This document shows, in pieces, positions 1 through 6,610 of a stretch of DNA of 8,857 nt. Source of the stretch: Methylococcaceae bacterium (GTDB lineage Bacteria > Pseudomonadota > Gammaproteobacteria > Methylococcales > Methylomonadaceae). The notes below the pieces were generated by a model that worked only from the letters and a program-made list of their open reading frames with translations, did no database searches and had not been told where the DNA came from. The first letter of the stretch is position 1. Each line of letters begins with the position of its first letter. Where the stretch lies: the NCBI GenBank assembly GCA_947505055.1, contig CANNLO010000185.1, positions 1 to 8,857 of the forward strand. Reading direction: 5' to 3'. The position numbers were made by a program, and so were the translations under genes.

Positions 1-476
1 GCAGCTTCAATTGACCCTGTATTTGTTTCTAGTAACCAATCACCACCCAAAGCAGCAGAACCGGTTATATCATTGGAGGCCGCTACATCCGCCCCAGTCG
101 CTTCTGCAAGTGCATCAATAAATTGCAGGCCCGTATCCCCTTGGGCTACATTGCAGCCATAGAGCAGAATATCGCCCGTGTCTTTTAAATGACTGCCAAT
201 GTTGGTAAGTTGGTCTTGGTATTTTTTGAGGGTATTGCTGCTAAGAACGGTATTACCAAGGTAAAGACTACCTTGTGAGCCATGCGAGAGTATTTGAATA
301 GAATCGAGGTTGCTATAGCCTGCTAAAAATTGCTCTATTTGCTCAATACCGTCTTTTTGAGCATCCAGTACAAAGCAAGTGCTATTATTTGGCAAGCCCG
401 CAATAAGGGTTTGATAATCGGGTAACTGTGCGTCTATAAAAATGACAGTGTTGATAGTATTGGACTGATCGAGCAT
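1..476 (-). CDS. DUF4347-domain large surface/exported protein, N-terminal part
   Basis: The gene starts with ATG at 474-476 and is open to the window edge, so only the first 158 residues are visible. AAGG sits five bases before the ATG. The visible part is one DUF4347-like domain: a hydrophobic strand followed by ILSHGSQGSLYLG (His65), then ILLYGCNVAQGDTG (Cys108), then DVAASNDITGS and GGDWLLETNTGSI. From family knowledge, this domain usually opens very long repeat-rich proteins of gram-negative bacteria (cadherin-like or VCBS repeats, often exported by type I secretion). No signal peptide is seen, which fits that route. The His-Gly and Gly-Cys motifs resemble the catalytic dyad of clan CD cysteine peptidases; activity is inference. 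The gene may be host DNA next to the element or its cargo. The domain call is fairly sure, but the function of the full protein cannot be judged from here. Confidence 0.8.
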   Translation of the reverse strand, partial: MLDQSNTINTVIFIDAQLPDYQTLIAGLPNNSTCFVLDAQKDGIEQIEQFLAGYSNLDSIQILSHGSQGSLYLGNTVLSSNTLKKYQDQLTNIGSHLKDTGDILLYGCNVAQGDTGLQFIDALAEATGADVAASNDITGSAALGGDWLLETNTGSIEA

Positions 477-508
477 AGAAGCCTTATTTATTACATAAAT
501 TATCTAAA

Positions 509-538
509 ATATTACTATACGCTCATTTTATTCTTCAA
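509..538 (-). promoter_or_regulatory. possible sigma-70 promoter for the DUF4347 gene
   Basis: On the minus strand, TTGAAG (533-538) is followed after 18 bases by TAATAT (509-514), about 33 bases before the ATG at 476. Each box matches four of six consensus bases, and the surroundings are very AT-rich. This is a weak pattern match, and other pairings such as TATAGT slightly upstream are possible. Confidence 0.28.
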
Positions 539-707
539 AAGCAATTAATACGTGCAGTTAATGCATAGAAAGCCCAGTTATTAGCTAACTACCCAATATC
601 AGGTGGGATTTACCCTCACCATAGTCGAATGAGTAATTTCAAAACCCTACTCCTCAAGAAAACAATTAACTGTTAGGTCAATCGTCATAGCTTATAGGGC
701 TTTAGAT

Positions 708-741
708 CAGGACAGCATATCTGGGGATTTTTACTGCCCTG
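708..741. repeat. inverted repeat after the polymerase gene
   Basis: The arms CAGGACAG (708-715) and CTGCCCTG (734-741) are complementary at seven of eight positions around an 18-base spacer. The repeat lies 12-45 bases past the polymerase stop. It could form an RNA hairpin that protects or ends the transcript, or it could be a protein-binding dyad. The absence of a following T run argues against a factor-independent terminator. Confidence 0.35.
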
Positions 742-752
742 TACACCAACCC

Positions 753-2693
753 CTAAATGCTATTACTAGCCGCCTCTGCCCAGTTCTGCCCTGACCCGAC
801 TTCAATAATTCCATTGATATTGCAGTCAGGGAAAATAGTTAGATAAGCTTGTTTGAAAGCCTCTAAGAGCAATGTCTTAGCCACCTCTACTTGATCATCT
901 CGGGCACATAAACACAATTCATCGTAAACATGGTGACTGATACGAATACTGCCATCTAGCGGAAGTCGCTCGTCGATATATATTATTGCTAATGCCAACA
1001 ATTCCCAAGCTGTACTTTGTATCGGATAATTCATAGCATGCGTATAAATATCATTATATATCCCATACATATAATGATCCTTCTGATCATAATGCCGCGT
1101 CAAACGACAATAAATAGATTCTGATTCATCGTGGCTGTTTGTATGCTTGACGATCGCCTTCTGCCAGTTAGTGAAGTCCTTGTAAGTTTCATGAAATGCG
1201 CACTTAGCTTGTTTTGCTTCATCTAAGGACATATCAACGCCATAGGAAGCTCTCACATACGCTTTTAATCCGTTTGCTCCACCCCCAAATAGTAAGCCAA
1301 AGTTAACCCCTTTAGCTGCAGTTCTCTCATCTTTGGTAACTTGATCTTCTGCCTTACCGGTCATTTTTGCAGCCATCATTTTGTGTAAATCTTTACCTTG
1401 GGCATAGGCATCAATAATCACCGAATCTTCAGCGATTAGTCCTGCGACACGTAACTCCACTTGCGCTAAATCGCCCGTCACCAGTTTCCAACCCTCAGGT
1501 GCAACGTAAATATGCTTGAACCCTGTTCGGGGTTGATTTTGAATATTAGGTTTAGAGCAAACGAAACGGCCTGAGACCATACCTGCAATCTGGTAGCTAG
1601 GATACAGCTCACCCTCTACCAATAAGTCACTCAGCTTAGGACCAAAGTTAGCCAGCCGCGAGTTGGTTTTCTTAAACTCCGCTAATACACGTAATGTTGG
1701 ATGGTGCTCCAGTCGTGATAATGAATCTTTGCCAGTCGCTAAATTCTCATTCTTTGTTTTAGGCCATTCACTGACTTCGTCCTCAGAGAGTTTTGATCGT
1801 AAATAGTTTTGCAGTTGCTTTACCGACTTTGGGTTACTCAGTCCATCTGCTTCTAATAGCTTCCGACATTCAGTCTCTTGTTTCTGCCACTGATTGATAA
1901 TGGCTTGGTGCTCTACCGTATCAACTTTGATGCCCTGTGCTTGCTGGTGCACTAAAGGATAAATCAGTTTTTTTAGAAAACGATAGGTATCGACATAATG
2001 TGGATCGGCTTCAAACCAACCCTGATATACAGCATAAAGTTGATAAGCGATTACTGCATCCAGTGCGGCATAGAGGTACTGTTCAGGCAGTAGGTTGTCA
2101 CGACCCCAATTGGATACCTGTAAACTTTTATCCATCTCCAGCTTAAAAGCCTCGTAAGCTAAATCTTTTAAGCTAAGATTATTATTAAAAAATACCCGTC
2201 CCATCAACATCGTACAATCGAGCTGTGTAAAGCTAATACTGTTATGGTAAAAGTGTTGTGCTTCAAAGGCTGCATTATGGGCAATTAAATGACACGCTTT
2301 AAGTGGGTTCATCCAGTCAACACCACCTAATTTATAACAATCAAAAAGGTAGATATGATTACCATCAAACAGTTGGACCAGTCGTATACGGCTGAGCTTT
2401 GGATTGAGTCCTGCTTGTGGGTGATCAATTAGCTTACTGGTTTCAATATCAAAGCCCAGTAGTGAAGCTTGTGTTAACCGGTGCATTACCGCCTCAGCCT
2501 TGACCAAGTCAGTAATAATCTCAATCGTATAAGGCTTAAGGTACTCGGTTATATTTTGAAACTTAAGCAAACTTGCTTGGTTCGCTTTACCGGTCAGCGC
2601 ATGCTGCACGTCAGGGTTTTGACTAGTCGCTGCTTGACTTAGAGTTAGCCCTTCAACCTGTAAACAATCTAATATTTCTTCTATTTTAATCAT
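753..2693 (-). CDS. family A DNA polymerase with 3'-5' proofreading domain
   Basis: This is a DNA-dependent DNA polymerase of the Pol I/T7 type, 646 aa, lacking the 5' nuclease domain of cellular Pol I, as in phage enzymes. Residues 75-225 form the 3'-5' exonuclease: Exo I FDIET (Asp82, Glu84), Exo II HNAAFE (Asn140, Glu144 where Pol I has Asp) and Exo III YAALD (Tyr208, Asp212). The polymerase domain follows: SGRFVCSKPNIQNQPR (374-389), motif A GDLAQVELR (Asp408, Glu413), motif B RTAAKGVNFGLLFG (Arg457, Lys461, Phe465, and Phe469 at the usual Tyr), NYPIQSTA (554-561), and motif C VYDEL (Asp591, Glu592). All metal-binding carboxylates are present, so it is probably active. Motif C has Tyr590 where Pol I has His. 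The start is preceded by AAAAGG, 11 bases upstream. It most likely copies the mobile element; the 294-bp repeat-rich gap upstream separates it from the primase-helicase gene. Confidence 0.95.
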   Translation of the reverse strand: MIKIEEILDCLQVEGLTLSQAATSQNPDVQHALTGKANQASLLKFQNITEYLKPYTIEIITDLVKAEAVMHRLTQASLLGFDIETSKLIDHPQAGLNPKLSRIRLVQLFDGNHIYLFDCYKLGGVDWMNPLKACHLIAHNAAFEAQHFYHNSISFTQLDCTMLMGRVFFNNNLSLKDLAYEAFKLEMDKSLQVSNWGRDNLLPEQYLYAALDAVIAYQLYAVYQGWFEADPHYVDTYRFLKKLIYPLVHQQAQGIKVDTVEHQAIINQWQKQETECRKLLEADGLSNPKSVKQLQNYLRSKLSEDEVSEWPKTKNENLATGKDSLSRLEHHPTLRVLAEFKKTNSRLANFGPKLSDLLVEGELYPSYQIAGMVSGRFVCSKPNIQNQPRTGFKHIYVAPEGWKLVTGDLAQVELRVAGLIAEDSVIIDAYAQGKDLHKMMAAKMTGKAEDQVTKDERTAAKGVNFGLLFGGGANGLKAYVRASYGVDMSLDEAKQAKCAFHETYKDFTNWQKAIVKHTNSHDESESIYCRLTRHYDQKDHYMYGIYNDIYTHAMNYPIQSTAWELLALAIIYIDERLPLDGSIRISHHVYDELCLCARDDQVEVAKTLLLEAFKQAYLTIFPDCNINGIIEVGSGQNWAEAASNSI

Positions 2694-2987
2694 AATTACT
2701 ATTGCCTTTTAATAATGAGCGTTTGCCCACTCTGAAATCAAAGTTGTTATCTTGTTAGTGCCGTCTAACGCATTACAGAATAAGGCTCAAGCGCTAACAA
2801 ACAGCGTAACAACACCCTTTTTTGAGGGATTGTTAGTGGTTAAGATATCTAACAAAGAAAGGTCATTATTGTTAGTATTTGTTAGCACCTTTGTTAGCCT
2901 TAAAGCCATACTATCTTTGGCTTAGGCGGTGTTTAACAAACTAACAAGTTAATTCTGGAGCGAGCTGGGATAAAAAGTATGAGTGGG
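2694..2987. other. repeat-rich intergenic region, candidate replication origin
   Basis: This 294-bp gap between the primase-helicase and polymerase genes contains no credible ORF and is dominated by TTGTTAG/CTAACAA heptamers, listed separately. Near the centre of the array is an imperfect dyad (about 2808-2834) that could fold with a CCCT/AGGG stem. The flanking genes encode replication proteins, and tandem short repeats beside such genes are typical of plasmid and phage origins. The same repeats could instead bind a repressor or activator of the polymerase gene, since they also occupy its promoter region. The origin call is inference; the repeat density is directly visible. Confidence 0.5.
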
Positions 2988-3017
2988 TTAAAGCTCTAAC
3001 GCCTCAGCTGCTAACAA
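2744..3017. repeat. iteron-like array of heptamer TTGTTAG / CTAACAA
   Basis: Exact TTGTTAG on the plus strand: 2752-2758, 2830-2836, 2869-2875, 2879-2885, 2891-2897. Exact CTAACAA: 2794-2800, 2849-2855, 2941-2947 and 3011-3017. The last copy is inside the 3' end of the primase gene. One-base variants are TTGTTAT (2744-2750), GTAACAA (2806-2812) and TTAACAA (2933-2939); TCTAACGC occurs at both 2764-2771 and 2995-3002. At both outer edges the heptamers come as pairs with an 8-base period, in opposite orientation; inside, spacings of 10 and 12 bases occur, and 2830/2849 form an inverted pair. Nine exact copies of a 7-mer in under 280 bp is far beyond chance for this base composition. Likely role: binding sites of the element's replication initiator or regulator. 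Confidence 0.85.
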
Positions 3018-5420
3018 AATCGATACTTGTTGAGTAATGGCCTGTAAATTGAATTCAGTCCCCAATTTTAATTTGGCCGGTCGCTTAGGCATGAATTGGG
3101 TATTCACCAGGTAGCCTTTTTCAATCAACTTACTCAGTTGGTAAGTAATAGCCTGTTGAGTAATACCCAGCTTCCTTGCTAATTCAGGTTGGCTGATACT
3201 AAGCGCTTCTTTGCCTTCACGTACCTGAGGGGACATTAATTCATAGATAGCAGTTAATAATCGAACCATAGAGGGTGTAGCGGAATCTCCCTGAACACAG
3301 GTAAGAAACTCATTAACCATAGGCCTAACATGCTCGTAATCTTCTGGAGTTGCTTGTATCACACCATCAACAACACTACGACTACTTTGATGAATTAATG
3401 CAGAGGCTTTAATCAATGCTGGTACCATTTCAACTAAATCTCGTCGGTATCTAACAGGCATATGCGCTATGGGTTCAACCACTTTCGTATAGAATGGGAT
3501 CGAGACTTTTCGCACGGGACTTAACGCTAACCATTCATCAAAAGCCAGCCACACTGTTAATGCCGCATCAATCACAACATCGTCTTGGCTTTTGATATTG
3601 GAGAATCGTGTCGCTGCCTGTAGCACAATATTACGCGTTTGTTCAGCGGTTTCATCTACATAATAAGAAAGTGCCCGGGTCTCAAGTTCGTGATCAAGTT
3701 TATCTTTCGTTGTCCCGATAATCAGCGCAATAGGCCCTTGCTTAGTAATGACCTTACCTTCAGGTGATCGACTGTCACCGGTATCCACTGTTAAATGCGT
3801 AATGCTTCCTTCTGTCAAGATAGTTTTGACTAATTGAGTCAGCAAACTGTCCTGATCGACGAGTTGGTTGCATTCTGGCAGAAACAGCACTTTCCCTCGG
3901 TAACTCCGTTGGTCGTATATAAGCCCTTTAGGTGATATTGAACTTAAGATGATCCATGATGCATTCTGCCTGAACAACTTCAACACTTGCTTTATCACAT
4001 GTGTTTTACCGGAGCTCGAAGTACCCTTGATCATCAGACTAACAGGCCTATCGCCGTAACCGTCCAGAAGACGACTGACAATGCATAAAAAACACAGCTT
4101 AATCAGTGTAACCTCGTTATGGACGCACAATAATTGATGACAGATCTGCACGACTTTATTCAAGATTTCAGATGAATGAGTCAGCTCAGCTAGCACCGGT
4201 TCAAGTTCAGCTCGCCTTGCCAGTTTTACCTCAGCTGGTAAATCAATATCGGAAATATCGACCTCTGGCTCATTATCTTCATAACCCGCTTGTGTCTTTT
4301 TCAGATAGGTTTTACGCGTACTTTTCAGGGTTGTTTTAGATAAACCCGATAATTTAGCTAACCTCTCAACGACCCGATCATACTCAACTTGTGATAAGTT
4401 ACCAGTCACTTCAAAGAGCGCCTCATCACTGATCTCTAGATGGGCATTTCTCCAGTCCTCCGTAGAGATTAAATGAGGCATATAGTTCGCCCATGTTAAT
4501 TCTGGATGATCTGCAGTATCCTCACCATTCGCCCATCCCAGCGCATCTGTATTAAGCAGTTGGCAGTCAATATCATGAGCCAAGCAGTACCACATAACTT
4601 GGCTGGCATACTTAACCCCAGGTTCATCTGCATCGGGAAAAATGGTAACCTGACTTGCTTTTTTAAGTGGCGACAGATCAGACCCCATTAAGCGACTCGA
4701 ACCACCGGCACTGCTAATGCCGATGCCAACTCCTAAGCTATCTAAATGGGTTGCCGTCTTCTCACCTTCTCCGAACAATATCACTGAGCCATCATTAACC
4801 AGATGACAGTTATACAATGGTAATTTTCCTTCCGGATAACGCCATACCCATTGACCTCCTGATAAGCGGCAAGGTTTGGTTTCTTTCTTACCAGACTCAG
4901 GCTCTGTCCTTAACACATAAAATAATACGTCATTCTGGACCGTACGATACTCCCATGTTCCGGTCACAAGATTTCCTGCCATATCACTATCCGGCGGCAG
5001 TAAGAACATGTCTTCTGCTGGAATAACCTCTGTTGGCGGTTTCTTTTTAACTTGGACCAAAGAAGTCGAAGCGATCATTTTTCGTGTTGTAAGCGCATGC
5101 TGAAAACAGAATGTATCTAGTTCAGAGATTAACTGCTGCTGATCACTGATACCTTTTATATAGCCATACAGTTCGACTAAATTACCGCCCTTATCACCTG
5201 TAGCGAAATCTGACCATACACCGGATTCACTGTTTATTAAAAATGAGCCCATTCCTCTATCTTCTCTAAGAGGATTACGAGCCTTATACTCCTTGCCGGA
5301 TAAATGACCCTCCGGTAACCATTCGCCTAATACATAGTTAGATTGTCGAAGTAATATCCGATTGAGCTCTGTTATTGGTATCGGATTAGCCAATGTTGTG
5401 CACGCCTGTGAGATTTGCAT
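2988..5420 (-). CDS. TOPRIM primase-helicase with winged-helix C-terminus
   Basis: This 810-aa protein is a probable replication primase/helicase of a phage- or ICE-type family. Residues 46-86 (ARNPLREDRGMGSF...GVWSDFATGDKGGNLVEL) match the zinc-ribbon region of DnaG-type primases but lack its cysteines. Residues 195-300 are a TOPRIM domain: LYNCHL, then FGEGEK (Glu218) and FPDADEPG (Asp263, Asp265). Residues 400-600 are a P-loop ATPase: Walker A GTSSSGKT (466-473), Walker B VLFLPE (511-516), sensor IIGTT (567-571) and a possible arginine finger at Arg582. Residues 738-775 form a helix-turn-helix/winged helix (ISQPELARKLGITQQAITYQL), which could bind DNA such as the adjacent heptamers. AAGGG lies eight bases before the ATG, and the SSB-like gene's TGA ends one base before this ATG, so translation is probably coupled. 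Whether it makes primers, unwinds DNA or both is inferred from domains; the ATPase could be an SF3-like or AAA+ loader-type motor. Confidence 0.85.
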   Translation of the reverse strand: MQISQACTTLANPIPITELNRILLRQSNYVLGEWLPEGHLSGKEYKARNPLREDRGMGSFLINSESGVWSDFATGDKGGNLVELYGYIKGISDQQQLISELDTFCFQHALTTRKMIASTSLVQVKKKPPTEVIPAEDMFLLPPDSDMAGNLVTGTWEYRTVQNDVLFYVLRTEPESGKKETKPCRLSGGQWVWRYPEGKLPLYNCHLVNDGSVILFGEGEKTATHLDSLGVGIGISSAGGSSRLMGSDLSPLKKASQVTIFPDADEPGVKYASQVMWYCLAHDIDCQLLNTDALGWANGEDTADHPELTWANYMPHLISTEDWRNAHLEISDEALFEVTGNLSQVEYDRVVERLAKLSGLSKTTLKSTRKTYLKKTQAGYEDNEPEVDISDIDLPAEVKLARRAELEPVLAELTHSSEILNKVVQICHQLLCVHNEVTLIKLCFLCIVSRLLDGYGDRPVSLMIKGTSSSGKTHVIKQVLKLFRQNASWIILSSISPKGLIYDQRSYRGKVLFLPECNQLVDQDSLLTQLVKTILTEGSITHLTVDTGDSRSPEGKVITKQGPIALIIGTTKDKLDHELETRALSYYVDETAEQTRNIVLQAATRFSNIKSQDDVVIDAALTVWLAFDEWLALSPVRKVSIPFYTKVVEPIAHMPVRYRRDLVEMVPALIKASALIHQSSRSVVDGVIQATPEDYEHVRPMVNEFLTCVQGDSATPSMVRLLTAIYELMSPQVREGKEALSISQPELARKLGITQQAITYQLSKLIEKGYLVNTQFMPKRPAKLKLGTEFNLQAITQQVSILLAAEALEL

Positions 5421-5421
5421 A

Positions 5422-5931
5422 TCAAATACCCTTAACTCTGATACGCGCAGCTATAGCTTGCTTGAGTAGTGGGTGTAGCTTCTTTAAAACCTCAGGATTT
5501 GGCTCATCAACGGTGTAATATAAAGATTCTGAATGAGAGGTGATAGTAGAATCATTACTCAAACCATCATCAATAGAGTAGTAATTAGCAATTTTTGGCC
5601 ACTTACCATTTTCTACAATTTCAATCACTAACTCTTGTCTGATTAAATCAGCTAGGTCATTATCAGCATCTTCAACTGCAGCAATTAACTTGCTAAATGT
5701 TGAGTAGGTACCGATTGCTAATGTCATGATCTTAGAAATTTGTTGTCCTTCTTTATTCTCAAAAACAACACCTATTGATGCCTTAGGGTCATCATCCGGA
5801 TTGAAAGCCTTTTGCAGCCCTACCTCTGCTATTTGCGTTATGATGACTCTAGAATAACCTGCAACCATAGGTTGAGTAACGTTAGTATCTTGGGCGTTCT
5901 TTTTTGCGGATTTTAGATCGAACTTAGCCAT
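5422..5931 (-). CDS. putative phage-type single-strand DNA-binding protein
   Basis: This 169-aa protein starts at the ATG at 5929-5931. GGAG nine bases upstream supports this start, whereas an in-frame ATG 15 bases earlier (5946) has no ribosome site. The N-terminus MAKFDLKSAKK is basic; residues 17-35 (VAGYSRVIITQIAEVGLQK region) and the following strand-rich stretch resemble phage SSB-like OB-fold proteins that begin with a 'G-x-x-x-R-hydrophobic-x-x-hydrophobic-x-x-x-G' pattern. A helix-rich segment and a basic tail (IAARIRVKGI) follow. It lacks the acidic tail of bacterial SSB and T7 gp2.5. It is the first gene of the replication module and abuts the primase-helicase gene (TGA then ATG, one base between), so co-expression is likely. 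The SSB role is inferred from weak pattern similarity and context; it could be another replication accessory protein. Confidence 0.6.
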   Translation of the reverse strand: MAKFDLKSAKKNAQDTNVTQPMVAGYSRVIITQIAEVGLQKAFNPDDDPKASIGVVFENKEGQQISKIMTLAIGTYSTFSKLIAAVEDADNDLADLIRQELVIEIVENGKWPKIANYYSIDDGLSNDSTITSHSESLYYTVDEPNPEVLKKLHPLLKQAIAARIRVKGI

Positions 5932-6055
5932 GTGTAAGGTCTCCATATAGGGATGTAAGGTTTATATTAAAAAAATTAAAATTTGCTTTAGTCATTTTCA
6001 AAGCAATTTGTTTTGTTCTAAATCGGTTAACTCTATCTTTCATTAACATATTCAT
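5924..6055 (-). CDS. possible 43-aa basic leader ORF
   Basis: An ATG at 6053-6055 opens a 43-codon frame whose TAA (5924-5926) overlaps the first codons of the SSB-like gene, so the two frames overlap by eight bases. AAAGAG lies about six bases upstream of the ATG. The peptide starts MNMLMKDRVNRFRTKQIALK, strongly basic, then becomes Asn/Phe-rich. Overlapping stop and start is typical of translational coupling, which suggests a leader peptide or small regulator; no family is recognised. In such AT-rich DNA a 43-codon frame also arises easily by chance, so the call is tentative. Confidence 0.3.
   Translation of the reverse strand: MNMLMKDRVNRFRTKQIALKMTKANFNFFNINLTSLYGDLTHG
5983..6006. promoter_or_regulatory. 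dyad TTGCTTT-N10-AAAGCAA, possible operator
   Basis: The arms 5983-5989 and 6000-6006 are perfectly complementary over seven bases, with centres 17 bp apart. The dyad lies about 50-75 bases before the SSB-like gene. It could bind a dimeric regulator such as the small DNA-binding protein at 6209-6418, or form a hairpin in the leader RNA. It overlaps the tentative 43-aa ORF. Confidence 0.35.
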
Positions 6056-6071
6056 ATTTTTCTCTTTATTT

Positions 6072-6086
6072 GATGATTCAATCATC
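6072..6086. promoter_or_regulatory. dyad GATGATT-C-AATCATC, possible operator
   Basis: This is a perfect 7-bp inverted repeat around one central base, about 140 bp before the replication genes. On the minus strand it contains TTGAAT, a possible -35 box, followed by AT-rich DNA that could supply a -10 near 6053-6060. The overlap of dyad and -35 box would suit repression, but no clean -10 is seen. Confidence 0.35.
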
Positions 6087-6122
6087 GATCTTGCCCGTCG
6101 AAGTTAAAGTCTTTTTATATAT

Positions 6123-6145
6123 AAAAACACTAGGAGTACGCCTAG
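6123..6145 (-). terminator. likely intrinsic terminator after the AlpA-like gene
   Basis: On the minus strand, CTAGGCGTACTCCTAG (6145-6130) has a 5-bp stem (CTAGG/CCTAG) and a 6-base loop, followed by TGTTTTT. It lies about 65 bases past the stop of the small DNA-binding protein gene, which is where a terminator would be expected. The stem is short. The near-palindrome with a GTAC centre (14 of 16 positions symmetric), next to the perfect palindrome TTTTTATATATAAAAA at 6112-6127, also allows an operator reading. Confidence 0.45.
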
Positions 6146-6208
6146 GTTTACATCTATTTATTTGATGCCTAATGTTCAAATAACACCTGCATCTTTTTTT
6201 TCAAAAGC

Positions 6209-6418
6209 TTACTCAATATTCTGTTTATTAATACATTCTGCTAGAACCTGTGTATTAACAAACAAGTTTTTCCCTACCTTTCTAAAAGCATTCGCCAACC
6301 CATTATGCTGGCGTTGCTTCACTGCCCATTGCCAACTTTTCTTAGAGTAAAGGTGTGGGAATTTCTCAGGTAGACGTTGATAAGGAATTAAATCCAGTAA
6401 AGTGATATCTCTCTCCAT
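6209..6418 (-). CDS. AlpA/excisionase-like small DNA-binding protein
   Basis: This 69-aa protein starts at the ATG at 6416-6418, with AGGA about nine bases upstream. Its sequence runs MERDITLLDLIPYQRLPEKFP, then KKSWQWAVKQRQHNGLANAFRKVGKNLFVNTQVLAECIN. From family knowledge this layout (a first helix with 'LPEKFPHLYS', a 'W' helix, 'NGLANAFRKVGKNLFV' wing, final helix) is that of small winged-helix proteins of the excisionase/AlpA type found beside integrases in mobile elements. It probably acts as recombination directionality factor and/or regulator of the integrase or replication promoters. It is read in the same direction as the genes on both sides but separated by over 200 bp from each, so it may have its own promoter; none could be pinned down. 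A 62-codon plus-strand frame lies opposite it and is judged spurious. Confidence 0.75.
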   Translation of the reverse strand: MERDITLLDLIPYQRLPEKFPHLYSKKSWQWAVKQRQHNGLANAFRKVGKNLFVNTQVLAECINKQNIE

Positions 6419-6472
6419 AACTAAAATCCTAGTGCGAGTTGTTTAAGGAGCCACGAGAATAAAATATTCATA

Positions 6473-6589
6473 ATGTTATTACTAAGGAGAAAATTTAAAT
6501 ATTCCATCCCTTGTTTTTTTTTATTATTTATGATCGAACTGAAAAAAATAGATGGAGCGATAGAGAAGGTACTTCTAGGGGTATTTTAA
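6473..6589 (+). CDS. possible 38-aa hydrophobic plus-strand peptide
   Basis: ATG 6473-6475 to TAA 6587-6589 encodes 38 residues: a basic N-terminus (MLLLRRKFKYS), a hydrophobic core (IPCFFLLFMI) and a mixed tail. It is the only plus-strand frame directly upstream of a plus-strand intrinsic terminator at 6611. The layout resembles small membrane peptides, including type I toxins. However, the nearest AAGGAG upstream (6445-6450) is over 20 bases from the ATG, too far to serve as its ribosome site, so the start is poorly supported and the frame may be chance. Confidence 0.2.
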   Translation: MLLLRRKFKYSIPCFFLLFMIELKKIDGAIEKVLLGVF

Positions 6590-6610
6590 GATGCGTACAT
6601 TTATGACCCG

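Larger units (their letters stand above)
477..752. other. noncoding gap between polymerase and DUF4347 genes
   Basis: No credible gene is present; the longest ATG-led minus-strand frames noticed here are about a dozen codons. It holds a hairpin-forming sequence at 602-620 (GGTGGG, loop ATTTA, CCCTCACC) and an inverted repeat at 708-715 and 734-741 (CAGGACAG / CTGCCCTG, seven of eight pairs, 18-base spacer) just after the polymerase stop. Neither is followed by a T run on either strand, so neither is a standard intrinsic terminator. A near-palindrome, AACAATTAACTGTT, lies at 661-674. The left end of the mobile element could lie here, but no copy of the right-edge sequence was found. Confidence 0.5.

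Noticed and set aside
602..620. GGTGGG-ATTTA-CCCTCACC hairpin as a terminator
   Set aside because: There is no T run on either strand. It is kept only as a structure within the noncoding gap.
1937..2146. Plus-strand frame inside the polymerase gene
   Set aside because: It is antisense to the conserved exonuclease domain, including the Exo III region, and has no family signal; it is a shadow frame.
2744..3017. CRISPR array
   Set aside because: Repeats are only seven bases, in mixed orientation and at irregular spacing, with no spacers of uniform length; this fits iterons or operator sites instead.
6162..6350. Plus-strand 62-codon frame opposite the AlpA-like gene
   Set aside because: It has no ribosome site or recognisable family, and the minus-strand frame has a good start and a family-like sequence.
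6421..6507. Minus-strand 28-codon frame ending two bases before the AlpA-like gene
   Set aside because: The AAGGG directly touches the ATG with no spacing, and no upstream start exists in frame. The peptide could be a leader but the evidence is too thin.
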